From: Microlunatus flavus
GTDB lineage: Bacteria; Actinomycetota; Actinomycetes; Propionibacteriales; Propionibacteriaceae
Assembly: GCF_900110855.1 (NCBI RefSeq)
Contig: NZ_FOFA01000007.1
Coordinates: 229,077 to 293,076 of the forward strand
Direction: 5' to 3'
Length of the DNA: 64,000 bases
The first letter of the stretch is position 1; each line of letters begins with the position of its first letter. Under the pieces are notes generated by a model. It ran no database searches and was not told the origin of the DNA. It saw nothing but the letters and a program-made list of their open reading frames with translations. The position numbers and the translations under genes were made by a program. This document shows, one piece after another, positions 1 to 8,380 of this stretch.

Positions 1-744
1 GGTCGAGTAGGGCAGGTTGCCCGAGAGCAGGACGAGCGAGCCGTACTCGCTGATCGCCCGGGCGAAGGCCAGCGCGGCGCCCGAGGTGATGGCCGGCGCG
101 AGGCTCGGCAGGATCACCAGCCGGAAGACGGTGAAGCGGCTGGCCCCGAGCGAGGCCGCGGCCTCCTCGACCTCGGGCTCGATCTCCATGAGCACGGGCT
201 GCACGGTGCGCACCACGAAGGGCAGGGTGACGAAGAGGAAGGCGAGCGTCACCGCGTGCGAGGTGTTCGCCCAGTGCAGGCCCAGCGGCGAGCCGGCCCC
301 GTAGAGGCTGAGCAGCACCAGGCCGGCGACGATCGTCGGCAGCGCGAAGGGCACGTCGATGACGACCTCGAGCACGCGCTTGCCCACGAACGAGTCGCGC
401 ACGAGCACCCAGGCGATCGCCGTGCCCATGACGACGTCGACGAGCGTGACGAGCACGGCGTGACCGACCGTCAGCTCCAGCGCCGCCAGCGTCTGCGGGC
501 TGGTTAGGGCCTCGGCGTAGCCGGCCCAGCCGCCGCTCGACGCCTGCACGACCACGGCGACCAGGGGGATCAGCACGAGCAGGCTGAACCACAGCATCGC
601 CACGCCGAGCCCGATCGCCGAGGCGCGGGTCAGGGTGGTGCGCCGCCTGCGGCCCCGCGGGGACCGACCGGGGGTCGGGGTGTCCTCGGACGCGGCCGTG
701 CCGGCGAGCGCGTCGCTCGCCGACGGCGTGACGGCGGTGGTCAC
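1..744 (-). CDS. cysT: Sulfate/thiosulfate ABC transporter permease CysT (partial)
   Basis: Inner-membrane permease of a sulfate-type ABC importer, truncated by the left edge after 248 residues. I start it at a GTG (base 744), 22 bp after the sbp stop, so the two are surely one operon. An Ala/Thr/Arg-rich tail of about 40 residues precedes the first membrane segment (about 47-68). The PFALPTIVAG stretch (132-141) and the permease EAA loop (EEAAASLGASRFTVF, about 193-207), which contacts the ATPase, are typical of CysT/CysU. The partner permease CysW and ATPase CysA would be expected just outside the window. Family assignment is firm; sulfate specificity rests on the adjacent binding protein. 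Confidence 0.9.
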   Translation of the reverse strand, partial: MTTAVTPSASDALAGTAASEDTPTPGRSPRGRRRRTTLTRASAIGLGVAMLWFSLLVLIPLVAVVVQASSGGWAGYAEALTSPQTLAALELTVGHAVLVTLVDVVMGTAIAWVLVRDSFVGKRVLEVVIDVPFALPTIVAGLVLLSLYGAGSPLGLHWANTSHAVTLAFLFVTLPFVVRTVQPVLMEIEPEVEEAAASLGASRFTVFRLVILPSLAPAITSGAALAFARAISEYGSLVLLSGNLPYST

Positions 745-766
745 CGCCGCAGCTCCCGGCCCCTCG

Positions 767-1837
767 TCACTGGCTCTTGCCCGTGGCCTGCTGCACCTGC
801 GACACGATGCCGGTCTTGTCGGTGAAGAACTTCGCGTTCACCGCGTCCCAGCCGCCGAGGTCGGCGATCGTGGTCAGCTTCTTCGGCGTCGGGAACGGGT
901 TCGCCGGGTCGTTGGCGCCCTCGACGCCGGTCGTCGGCGTGCCCTGGACGACGGGCCGGAAGCCTTTCTTCACGAACTCCGCCTGGCCGTCGGCCGACAG
1001 CACGAAGTCCAGGTAGTCCTTGGCCTTCGGGGTCGCCTTGGTGGTGATGGCGGCCGGGTTCTCGATGAGGACGGTCTGGTCGGGGACGACGTAGTCGAAG
1101 TCCTCGCCGGACTGGCGCGCCAGGATCGCCTCGTTCTCGTAGCTGATGAGGGCGTCGGCGTCGCCGCTGAGGAAGGCGTTCGTCGCGTCGCGGCCGCTGC
1201 CCGGCAGCGCCTCCACGTTCGAGAAGAACTTGGTCAGGTAGTCCTTCGCCTCGGCCTCCGAGCCGCCCTCGGCGATCGTGTGCTCGTACGCGGCCAGGGT
1301 GTTCCAGCGCGCGGAGCCCGACGAGGCCGGGTTCGGCGTGATGATCTTCACGCCGGGCTTGACCAGGTCGTCCCAGCCCTTGATGCCCTTCGGGTTGCCC
1401 TTGCGGACCGCGATGACGACGACCGAGTCGGCGACCATGCCCTTGGTCGGACCCGCGCTCCAGCCGGCGTCGACGAGCCCGGCCTTGACCAGGCGGGTGA
1501 CGTCGGGCTCGAGGGAGAAGCTCACGTAGTCGGCCTGCAGGCCGTTCGCCACGGCGCGGCTCTGGTCGCCCGACGGCCCGTACGCCTCCTGGAAGGTGAC
1601 GCCCTGACCGGCCGGCGTCGCCTGGAACTTCTTCTCGACGGCACCGTTCGCCTCCTTGGGCACCGAGTAGCCGACGAGGTGGATCACGGCGGCGCCCGAG
1701 GCCGAGCCGTCGGAGGAGGCGCCCGAGGGGCTGGCCGACCCGCCGACGCAGCCGGCGAGCAGCAGGGACGACGCGGCGGCGGTGGCCACGGCGGCGACCG
1801 CGCGGACGCGCGTACGGCGGAGGAGCGGACGGGTCAT
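767..1837 (-). CDS. sbp: Sulfate-binding lipoprotein
   Basis: Extracytoplasmic sulfate-binding protein feeding the neighbouring CysT-type permease. The 356 residues begin with an Arg-rich n-region and a hydrophobic core ending in the lipobox LLLAGC (Cys30), so it is a lipid-anchored receptor as expected in a Gram-positive. A Ser/Gly-rich linker (31-48) precedes the mature domain, whose start (VIHLVGYSVPKEA) and inner motifs (NPASSGSARWN, SYENEAI) match the Sbp/CysP family. An 11-codon reading frame (GTG, VPARRQNRAPP) ends in an ATGA overlap with its start codon. The upstream region holds a 10-bp direct repeat that may be a regulator site. Confidence 0.93.
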   Translation of the reverse strand: MTRPLLRRTRVRAVAAVATAAASSLLLAGCVGGSASPSGASSDGSASGAAVIHLVGYSVPKEANGAVEKKFQATPAGQGVTFQEAYGPSGDQSRAVANGLQADYVSFSLEPDVTRLVKAGLVDAGWSAGPTKGMVADSVVVIAVRKGNPKGIKGWDDLVKPGVKIITPNPASSGSARWNTLAAYEHTIAEGGSEAEAKDYLTKFFSNVEALPGSGRDATNAFLSGDADALISYENEAILARQSGEDFDYVVPDQTVLIENPAAITTKATPKAKDYLDFVLSADGQAEFVKKGFRPVVQGTPTTGVEGANDPANPFPTPKKLTTIADLGGWDAVNAKFFTDKTGIVSQVQQATGKSQ

Positions 1838-1988
1838 GGCGGAGCCCTGTTCTGTCGGCGCGCAGGCACTATGCCTACTGGTCGACTAGAGAATGCCGGG
1901 CTGCTGGGGTTCGGTGAGACGGCTTCCCGGTCTGTGAGACGGCGCGGCACTGGCGAGCCGGCGCGGGCGACGTCAGGCGAGATCGGCG
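1838..1988 (-). promoter_or_regulatory. Upstream region of the sulfate transport operon
   Basis: The gap before sbp contains two copies of GTGAGACGGC (read on the + strand, 1914-1923 and 1934-1943) exactly 20 bp apart, i.e. two helical turns. Closer to the gene is an imperfect palindrome CTACTGGTCGACTAG (about 1877-1891). Both could be operators for a sulfur-responsive regulator. I cannot name the regulator or place the promoter with confidence. Confidence 0.4.
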
Positions 1989-2375
1989 TCAGGTGGCGAC
2001 CAGGCGGGCGAGCGCGATCCGGGTGAGGGGCGCGTACGCGGCGACGACGGCCGTGGGCCCCTCGAGCACGAGGCCCGCCCGGGTGCCGCCGTCGGCCGGC
2101 GCGACCTCGTGGTGCAGCGACAGCACGACGGGACCGACCCGGGCCACCCAGCTCCAGCGCATCGTCGGCTCGTCGACGGCGGTCACGACGAACGGCACGC
2201 GCAGGCCGCCGAGCGCGCGCACGACCCCGGTCCGGCCGACGGCGAGCCGTGTCCCGTCGGCGTCGACGCCACGGATCTGGGGAGCCCAGGTCGACCAGGC
2301 GTCGAGGTCGGCGTAGCGCTCCCAGGCCACCACGGGCCGGGCGGGGCCGGTCACCTCCACGCGTCGCACGGCCAT
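1989..2375 (-). CDS. SRPBCC-family protein
   Basis: Small (128 aa) soluble protein of the START/polyketide-cyclase-like SRPBCC fold. The opening VEVTGPARPVVAWERYADLDAWSTWAP, with the W..W pair at the first helix, and the later region DEPTMRWSWVARVGPVVLSLHHEV are typical of actinobacterial members annotated as polyketide cyclase/dehydrase or lipid-binding proteins. No catalytic residues can be named. It ends 151 bp upstream of sbp on the same strand and faces away from the YtxH-like gene. The ligand or role is unknown. Confidence 0.75.
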   Translation of the reverse strand: MAVRRVEVTGPARPVVAWERYADLDAWSTWAPQIRGVDADGTRLAVGRTGVVRALGGLRVPFVVTAVDEPTMRWSWVARVGPVVLSLHHEVAPADGGTRAGLVLEGPTAVVAAYAPLTRIALARLVAT

Positions 2376-2519
2376 GGCCCGCTCCTCCCGCCAGGCCGCG
2401 CCCCTGGCCCACGTGACGACCGTGTGACGGCCCCGGGCTGCCCGGACCTGCGCGGAGGCCTCACCGTAGGCTTCCGCCTACGCGCCGGACGGTGCGACAC
2501 CGAGGGAACGAGGCTTGAG

Positions 2520-2807
2520 ATGAAGGCGAAGACAGTGCTGGTGGCCGCGCTCGCGGGCGGTGTCGGCTACGTCCTCGGGACGCGCGCCGGTCGTGAGAAG
2601 TACGAGGAGCTCAAGGCCCGCGCGAACGACCTCGCGCACAGCCAGCAGGCGCAGGACGCCGCGGCGCGCGTCGCCGCCGAGGTCAAGGAGCGGGCGGCCA
2701 CGTTGCCCGACCCCGTCGCCAGCGTGATCAACACGGCCGCCGACGCGGTCGCCGAGGCGCCGAAGCCCGACACCGCGACCGGCTCGACCCCCTCCGCCTC
2801 CGCGTGA
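2520..2807 (+). CDS. YtxH-like small membrane-anchored protein
   Basis: 95-residue protein with an N-terminal hydrophobic segment (VLVAALAGGVGYVLGTRAGREKYEEL, residues 5-30) followed by an Ala/Glu/Lys-rich amphipathic helix and an acidic Pro/Thr/Ser tail. The GYVLGTRAGREKYE pattern is the hallmark of the YtxH/YtxG-like general-stress proteins common in actinobacteria. Start is the ATG at 2520. The stop overlaps the next start as GTGA, so translation is probably coupled to the transglutaminase-like protein. Molecular function is unknown. Confidence 0.75.
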   Translation: MKAKTVLVAALAGGVGYVLGTRAGREKYEELKARANDLAHSQQAQDAAARVAAEVKERAATLPDPVASVINTAADAVAEAPKPDTATGSTPSASA

Positions 2808-3670
2808 GGCCGGGCGACCCGGGCACCCGCGAGGTCCGGATCGGCTGCGAGTTCGTCCACTCGTCCGCCTACGACGTGCCGGCCGTCTTCCAGGTCGAGC
2901 CGTTCCGCGACCAGGGCGTCGTGGTGCACGACGAGTCCTGGACCTCGCAGCCGGAGCAGGCGACGCGCACCTACGCCGACCTCTACGACAACGTGTGCCG
3001 CCGGCTCACGATCCCCGCGGGCCAGTCGACCATCACCTACTCCGCGCTGGTGACGGTCCCGGACGCCACCGAGGAGGTCGACGAGAGCGCCGAGGAGCTC
3101 GCGCCGGAGGACCTGCCGGACGACGTGCTGATCTTCACCCTGCCGAGCCGCTACTGCCTGCCCGACGTGCTCGGGGCCGAGGCGTGGAACCGCTTCGGCC
3201 AGCTGCCCAAGGGCTACTCGCGGGTGCAGGCGATCTGCGACTACGTCAACGGCCACCTGACCTTCCAGTACGGCAGCAGCAACGCCCGCAGCACCGCCGC
3301 GGACGTGCACGCCGCCGGTTACGGGGTGTGCCGCGACTTCACCCACCTGGCGGTCTCGCTCTGCCGCGCGCTGAACATCCCGGCCCGCTACGTGTTCGGC
3401 TACCTGCCCGAGATCGAGGTCGAGCACAAGCAGGGACCGATGGACTTCGCGGCGTGGATGGAGGTCTACCTCGGCGGGCGCTGGTTCACCTTCGACCCGC
3501 GCAACAACGAGCACCGCAAGGGCCGCGTCCTCATCGGGCGCGGACGCGACGCCGGCGACGTGGCGATGGCGACGACGTACGGCGCGCCCTGGCTGCAGCG
3601 GATGACCGTGGTGGCCGAGGAAGCCGTCACCTCCGTGCCCACCGGCCTGGTGGGTCAGCCGGGCGTCTGA
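2804..3670 (+). CDS. Transglutaminase-like protein lacking the usual His
   Basis: 288-residue cytoplasmic protein of the bacterial transglutaminase-like family (COG1305): an N-terminal beta domain (about 10-95) and a papain-like core. The nucleophile motif GYGVCRDFTHLAVSLCRAL (Cys176) and the late Asp motif TFDPRNN (Asp231) are present. The position that is normally the catalytic His (DFHAW) reads DFAAW, with Ala216. Its GTG start overlaps the stop of the YtxH-like gene by 4 bp. Members usually act as cysteine proteases or peptidases of unknown substrate; with the His replaced, activity is uncertain. Confidence 0.85.
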   Translation: MRPGDPGTREVRIGCEFVHSSAYDVPAVFQVEPFRDQGVVVHDESWTSQPEQATRTYADLYDNVCRRLTIPAGQSTITYSALVTVPDATEEVDESAEELAPEDLPDDVLIFTLPSRYCLPDVLGAEAWNRFGQLPKGYSRVQAICDYVNGHLTFQYGSSNARSTAADVHAAGYGVCRDFTHLAVSLCRALNIPARYVFGYLPEIEVEHKQGPMDFAAWMEVYLGGRWFTFDPRNNEHRKGRVLIGRGRDAGDVAMATTYGAPWLQRMTVVAEEAVTSVPTGLVGQPGV

Positions 3671-3741
3671 GCCGGTCGACGGCCTCTGAGCCTGTCGCCG
3701 TCCCCTGACCTTGTCGAAGGGCTCGGGGGACGGGGGCGGCC
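3671..3741. repeat. CTGAGCCTGTCGAAGG-family repeat between convergent genes
   Basis: The 71-bp gap between the convergent transglutaminase-like and DUF2510 genes holds two degenerate copies of the window's intergenic repeat (CTGAGCCTGTCG at about 3687-3698 and CTGACCTTGTCGAAGGGC at about 3705-3722). The position suits a bidirectional terminator. Confidence 0.6.
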
Positions 3742-4689
3742 TCAGCCCACGCGGAGCCGGTCGGCGACCTCGTCGAGCTGCTCGGTCAGGCCTGCGTCCC
3801 CGATCGGGGCGCAGCCCCAGAAGAACGCGAGGGCCTCCGGGGAGTCGAGGTCGACGACGGTGACCTGCACCGTGTCGCCCTCGAAGGTGGTGCGGTCGTC
3901 GTCGGCGCGGACCTCGGAGCGCAGCGTCCAGGCGCGGTAGCCGTCGACCGTCGTCTCCGAGCTCGTCAGGTCGGTCCGGCTCGTCACGTGGCGGTAGAGC
4001 GGCGAGGCGAGCGTGCAGGTCATCATCAGCTCGGCCGCGGTCTCGGGGTCCTCGAATCCGTCCGCGACCGAGACGGCCCCGACCGCGTACGCGGAGTACC
4101 ACTGCTGCTGCACCTGGACGTCGGCCTCCCCGACGTCGTAGGCCCAGGTGAAGGAGTCGGTCTGGCGGCCCGGGTAGACCCAGCCCCGCGGGAGCGGGAA
4201 CGACAGGTTCCCGCCGTGCACCCGCCCGTCGCGCGGGTAGTCCTGGCGGCTGTACGGGCTGCCGAAGAGGCAGGGCCCGCTGCCGGCGCTCGGGCTGCTG
4301 CCGGGCGTCGGGCTCGCGGTCGGGCCGGCCTCTCCGCTCGGGACGGCGCTCGGGCTCGCGCTCGGCCGGACGGGGCCGCCCCTCGCCGGCGGGGTGGTCC
4401 CGCCCGCCGGGGCGCTCGCGGAGGGCCGCGCGGTCGGCGCGGCGGTCGGCCGGCTGCGCTCGCGCAGGACGAGGGCCCCGACGGCGACCAGGACGAGGAC
4501 GACCGCGGCCGCCGTCGCGGCCAGGATCCAGCGCGTGCCGCGGGAGCGGCGCGGCGAGGGCGGTCCGCCGTCCGACGGCGGCTGCCCGGGCAGGTCGGGG
4601 GTGGTGCTCAGGCCCCAGTGCTGCCCGTCCCAGAAGCGGTAGTGGCCGGAGCGGCCCCCGGGGTCGGGATACCAACCGGGCTCGGGCAC
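3742..4689 (-). CDS. DUF2510 membrane protein with extracellular domain
   Basis: 315-residue single-pass protein. The cytoplasmic N-terminus is a DUF2510 module (PGWYPDPGG..YRFWDGQHW, residues 4-26) found in actinobacterial membrane proteins. A transmembrane helix lies at about 53-75, followed by a long Pro/Ser/Thr/Ala linker (about 80-138) suited to wall spanning and a C-terminal extracellular domain of unknown fold with several Cys. The GTG start lies 6 nt after a TAGCGT -10 element (4701-4696), so the message is probably leaderless. Function unknown; a surface lipoprotein-like sensor or binding role is only a guess. Confidence 0.75.
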   Translation of the reverse strand: MPEPGWYPDPGGRSGHYRFWDGQHWGLSTTPDLPGQPPSDGGPPSPRRSRGTRWILAATAAAVVLVLVAVGALVLRERSRPTAAPTARPSASAPAGGTTPPARGGPVRPSASPSAVPSGEAGPTASPTPGSSPSAGSGPCLFGSPYSRQDYPRDGRVHGGNLSFPLPRGWVYPGRQTDSFTWAYDVGEADVQVQQQWYSAYAVGAVSVADGFEDPETAAELMMTCTLASPLYRHVTSRTDLTSSETTVDGYRAWTLRSEVRADDDRTTFEGDTVQVTVVDLDSPEALAFFWGCAPIGDAGLTEQLDEVADRLRVG

Positions 4690-4747
4690 GGGCTCACGCT
4701 AGCGGCGCACGCCGTCCGACCCCCGGCCGACGCGCGCCCCACCGGCC

Positions 4748-6784
4748 TCAGGCCGGGACGTTCCGCTCCAGCTCGGCGAGCCAGGCGTTGGCGTTGCCGT
4801 CGCTGGGCGCGCGCCACTCGCCGCGCGGGGAGAGCGCGCCGCCCGCCACGACCTTCGGGCCGTTGGGGATCGCCGAGCGCTTGAACTGGCTGAGGCCGAA
4901 GAAGCGGTGGCAGAACACCTGCAGCCAGTGCCGGATCGTCGGCAGGTCGTAGCTCGTGCGCACCCCGTCGTAGCCGGGCGGCCACGGCCCGAGGTCCGGG
5001 TCGGACCACGCGTGGGTCGCGAGGAAGGCGATCCGGCTCGGCGGGAAGCCGTAGCGCAGCACGTGGAACAGGGTGAAGTCCTGCAGCGCGTACGGGCCGA
5101 TCTTGGCCTCCGTGCTCTGCGGCCGCTCGCCCTCCGCGACCGGCACGAGCTCGGGGCTGATCTCCTGCGCGAGGATCGTGCTCAGCACCTGGTTGGTCTC
5201 GTCGTCGAACTCGCCGTTGGTGATCGCCCAGCGGATCAGGTGCTGGATCAGGGTCTTGGGGATGCCCGCGTTCACCGCGTAGTGCGACATCTGGTCGCCG
5301 ACGCCGTACGTGCACCAGCCCAGCGCCAGCTCCGACAGGTCGCCGGTGCCGAGCACGATGCCGCCGCGCTGGTTGGCCAGGCGGAACAGGTAGTCGGTGC
5401 GCAGGCCGGCCTGCACGTTCTCGAAGGTGACGTCGTAGACCGGGTGCCCGTCGGCGAACGGGTGGTCCATGTCGTGGAGCATCTTCTCCGCGGCCGGGCG
5501 GATGTCGAGCTCGGCGAAGGTCGTCCCGAGGGCGAGCGACAGGTGGGTCGCGTTGTCCTTGGTCGCCGACGTCGTGGCGAAGCCCGGCATCGTGAAGGTG
5601 AGGATGTCCGTGCGCGGGCGGCCGAGCCGGTCCATCGCCCGCGCCGCCACCATCAGCGCGTGGGTCGAGTCGAGCCCGCCGGACACCCCGATGACGATCT
5701 TCGGGTTGCCGATCGCGACCAGGCGCTGCGCCAGCGCGGTGACCTGGATGTTGTACGCCTCGTAGCAGTCGAGCGCGAGCCGCTCGGGGTCGTCGGGCAC
5801 GAACGGGAAGCGGTCGAGGGTCCGGCGCAGCCCGATGTCGCCCCGGGGCGGCTCGAGCGCGAAGGTCACCGTGCGGAACGTCGAGGTGCGTGCCGCGTGC
5901 GTCCGGCGGTTGTCGTCGAAGGTCCCCATCCGCTGCCGTTCCTGGCGCAGCCGCAGCAGGTCGACGTCGGCGACCGCGCGCCGGGGGCCGTCGGGGAAGC
6001 GGTCGGTCTCGGCCAGCAGCTGGCCCAGCTCGTAGACCATCGTCTGGCCGTCCCAGGACAGGTCCGTGCTGGACTCGCCCGGGCCGGCGGCGGTGTAGAC
6101 GTACGCGGCGACGCAGCGGTCCGACGCCGAACGCACGAGCAGGCGGCGGTCCTCGGCGCGGCCGACCGTGATGGGGCTGCCCGAGAGGTTCAGCAGCAGC
6201 GTCGCGCCGGCGAGGGCCGCCTCGGCGCTCGGCGGCACCGGCACCCACATGTCCTCGCAGACCTCGACGTGGAAGGTCAGGCCGGGCACGTCGGAGGCCT
6301 CGAACAGCAGGTCCGGACCGAGCGGGACGGTCTGCCCGGCCAGGGTGATGGTGGCCCCGCGGCGGTCGTCGCCCGGCGCGAAGTGACGCCGCTCGTAGAA
6401 CTCGCGGTAGGTCGGGAGGTAGGACTTCGGCGCGACGCCGAGCAGCCGGCCGCGGTGCACGACGACGGCGCAGTTCAGGAGCCGGTTGCCGTGGCGCAGC
6501 GGCGCCCCGACGACGAGGACCGTGGGCAGGTCGGCCGACGCGGCCAGCAGCAGGCCGACGGCCACCTCGACCTCGTCGAGCACCGTCTCCTGCAGCAGCA
6601 GGTCCTCGATCGAGTAGCCGGACAGGGCGAGCTCGGGGAAGACCGCGACCCCCACGCCCTCGTCGGCCGACGCGCGCAGCAGGTCCGCGACCGCAGCCGC
6701 GTTGGCCCGCGGGTCGGCGAGGGTGACGGTGGGCACGCACGCCGCGACGCGTACGAAGCCCTGGTCGTAGATCGAGGCGAACAC
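4748..6784 (-). CDS. nadE: Glutamine-dependent NAD+ synthetase
   Basis: Last step of NAD synthesis: amidation of nicotinic acid adenine dinucleotide using glutamine-derived ammonia. The 678 residues match the usual length of the actinobacterial two-domain enzyme. The N-terminal nitrilase/glutaminase domain shows the Glu ([10 protein letters not shown]), Lys ([13 protein letters not shown]) and Cys ([10 protein letters not shown]) triad. The C-terminal synthetase domain has the PP-loop [13 protein letters not shown] and [16 protein letters not shown]. It stands alone between convergent and divergent neighbours, but nadA lies about 44 kb further along. Confidence 0.96.
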   Translation of the reverse strand: MFASIYDQGFVRVAACVPTVTLADPRANAAAVADLLRASADEGVGVAVFPELALSGYSIEDLLLQETVLDEVEVAVGLLLAASADLPTVLVVGAPLRHGNRLLNCAVVVHRGRLLGVAPKSYLPTYREFYERRHFAPGDDRRGATITLAGQTVPLGPDLLFEASDVPGLTFHVEVCEDMWVPVPPSAEAALAGATLLLNLSGSPITVGRAEDRRLLVRSASDRCVAAYVYTAAGPGESSTDLSWDGQTMVYELGQLLAETDRFPDGPRRAVADVDLLRLRQERQRMGTFDDNRRTHAARTSTFRTVTFALEPPRGDIGLRRTLDRFPFVPDDPERLALDCYEAYNIQVTALAQRLVAIGNPKIVIGVSGGLDSTHALMVAARAMDRLGRPRTDILTFTMPGFATTSATKDNATHLSLALGTTFAELDIRPAAEKMLHDMDHPFADGHPVYDVTFENVQAGLRTDYLFRLANQRGGIVLGTGDLSELALGWCTYGVGDQMSHYAVNAGIPKTLIQHLIRWAITNGEFDDETNQVLSTILAQEISPELVPVAEGERPQSTEAKIGPYALQDFTLFHVLRYGFPPSRIAFLATHAWSDPDLGPWPPGYDGVRTSYDLPTIRHWLQVFCHRFFGLSQFKRSAIPNGPKVVAGGALSPRGEWRAPSDGNANAWLAELERNVPA

Positions 6785-6888
6785 AGGAGGAGTGTCTCAA
6801 CCCCCGCTCGCCCGGCTGGGGGACGTCCGACCTCAGGTCGCCGGGGAACCCCCTTGGGCCCGCGCGGGGCGGGGTCCAGAATGGCCGG

Positions 6889-7101
6889 ATGAGCGCCGAC
6901 GAGTCAGCCACGTCCGAGCCCACCGAACAGCCGACCACGCAGGAGGACCCGGCCGACGAGACGAAGCGCAAGTTCCGCGAGGCGCTCGCCGCCAAGCAGG
7001 GTCGCCACGGCGAGGACCACCTCGACGGCGGCGGCAAGAGCGGCGGCCACGCCCACGGCCAGCTGAGCGGCAAGCGCACGTTCCGTCGCAAGACGGGCTA
7101 G
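6889..7101 (+). CDS. DUF5302 small protein
   Basis: 70-residue, highly charged, probably disordered protein with the conserved stretch ETKRKFREALAAKQ and a His/Gly-rich region ending in GKRTFRRKTG, typical of the DUF5302 family of actinobacteria. It diverges from nadE, with 104 bp between the starts. Function unknown. Confidence 0.8.
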   Translation: MSADESATSEPTEQPTTQEDPADETKRKFREALAAKQGRHGEDHLDGGGKSGGHAHGQLSGKRTFRRKTG

Positions 7102-7154
7102 CGGTTCGCGAGGGCCCCGCCCGGCGGCGCCACGTCGCCTGAGCCTGTCGACAG

Positions 7155-7224
7155 GCGTCTGCTCGCCCTTCTGCAGTCTGCGCGCGTTGCTAGGCACGCA
7201 GACTCGCGAAGATCGAGCAGACGC
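7155..7224. terminator. Nested hairpin between convergent genes
   Basis: An outer 11-bp stem (7155-7165 with 7214-7224, GCGTCTGCTCG) encloses an inner 8-bp stem (7175-7182 with 7197-7204, AGTCTGCG). It lies between the DUF5302 gene and the amidohydrolase gene, which converge, so it could terminate both. One copy of the CTGAGCCTGTCG repeat lies just before it (7140-7151). Confidence 0.65.
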
Positions 7225-7251
7225 GTACGGGGCCGGGTTCGAAAGACCGCG

Positions 7252-8250
7252 TCAGCCGAGGTCGCCCTCGATGCGGAAGAGCCGCCGCGCGTTGCCCTCG
7301 GTGAACGCCTCGCGGTCGGCGTCGGTCGCGAGGTGCGTGAGGAACGTCGCGATGGCGTCGGCGTCGGGGCGCTGGAACGGGTAGTCGGTCGAGAAGATCA
7401 GCCGGTCGGGCGTCGTCACCTCGAGGACGTGGCGCAGGAGCGCCGGGTTGAGCATCCCCGAGCTCGTGAGGTGGACGTTGGTGCGCACGTAGTCCGACAC
7501 GCGCCGCTCGAGCCCGGCCGCCCGCGCGAGGCTGTCGGCGCGGTCCAGCCAGAACGGCAGCAGCTCGCCCCAGTGCCCCAGCACCAGCTGCAGGTCCGGG
7601 TGCCGGTCGAACGTGCCGCGGACGACCACGCGGAGCGCGGCCAGTGCCGCCTCGAGGTGCCAGCCCCACCCGAAGGTGGCCATCGCCAGGTCGGTCAGGG
7701 GGTCGAACCCGCTGTACGAGACCTCCCGCACCGCCAGCGGTGGCACCTGGGGATGGATGAAGACCGGCAGCCCGAGCGACGCGGCCGTCGCGAAGACGTC
7801 CTCGTTGCGCGGGTCGTCGAGCGGGACCGCGCCCGAGCGGCCGTAGACCATCGCGCCGACCATGCCCAGCCCGGCCGCGCGCTCCAGCTCGGCCGCAGCG
7901 GCCGCCGGGTCGGCCATCGGCAGCGTCGCCAGCGCCCGGAACCGGCGCGGATGGCGGCGTACGGCCTCGACGGCGAGGTCGTTGGCCCGCCGGGCGAGGG
8001 GGACGGCCTGCGCGGGGTCGAGCGGGTGCGTGCCCGGCGGAGCCAGGGAGAGGACCTGGAGGTCGACGCCCTGCGCGTCCATGAACCGCAGGCGGGCGTC
8101 CGCGAGGTCGTCGAGGAGCGCGAGGTTGTCGCCCATCTCGTCGAGCACGAGGCTCGGGTCGCCGCGGTCCGCCGGCAGGGCCCGTACGGCTGCGGTGAGC
8201 TCGGGTGAGCTCCAGTGCTCCTCGATCGCGATCAGCGCCACGCCACCCAT
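7252..8250 (-). CDS. Amidohydrolase-family (ACMSD/resorcylate decarboxylase-like) protein
   Basis: 332-residue TIM-barrel metal enzyme of the amidohydrolase 2 family. I choose the ATG at 8250 because IAIEEHWSSPEL follows within ten residues, as in gamma-resorcylate decarboxylases; the open frame extends further upstream without homology. Likely metal ligands are Glu10, His12, His166 (FIHPQ) and Asp289 (FSTDYPF). The family decarboxylates or hydrolyses aromatic acids; the substrate here is unknown. It is divergent from glnA2, with a perfect palindrome between them. Confidence 0.82.
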   Translation of the reverse strand: MGGVALIAIEEHWSSPELTAAVRALPADRGDPSLVLDEMGDNLALLDDLADARLRFMDAQGVDLQVLSLAPPGTHPLDPAQAVPLARRANDLAVEAVRRHPRRFRALATLPMADPAAAAAELERAAGLGMVGAMVYGRSGAVPLDDPRNEDVFATAASLGLPVFIHPQVPPLAVREVSYSGFDPLTDLAMATFGWGWHLEAALAALRVVVRGTFDRHPDLQLVLGHWGELLPFWLDRADSLARAAGLERRVSDYVRTNVHLTSSGMLNPALLRHVLEVTTPDRLIFSTDYPFQRPDADAIATFLTHLATDADREAFTEGNARRLFRIEGDLG

Positions 8251-8337
8251 GCTCGTTCCCGCCTCCCGGGCGCCGTACGCGGCCTCGCCCACCTCGTCGA
8301 GCTCGGCGTGGCCGGGTGGGTCGCCAGGAGTTCGGCG

Positions 8338-8361
8338 GGCCGTAACACCGGTGTTACGGCC
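8338..8361. promoter_or_regulatory. 24-bp perfect palindrome, candidate GlnR-type operator
   Basis: A perfect dyad containing GTAAC-N6-GTTAC, which fits the GlnR half-site pattern of actinobacterial nitrogen genes. It lies about 20 bp before the glnA2 start and about 90 bp from the divergent amidohydrolase start, so it could control either or both. Its closeness to the glnA2 start suggests repression. Another TetR/GntR-type regulator cannot be excluded. Confidence 0.55.
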
Positions 8362-8380
8362 GGCCGGGCAGGATGAGCGG

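Noticed and set aside
4907..6892. Long plus-strand open frame opposite nadE
   Set aside because: Antisense shadow created by GC-rich codon bias; composition lacks protein motifs. The same applies to many long frames opposite other genes.
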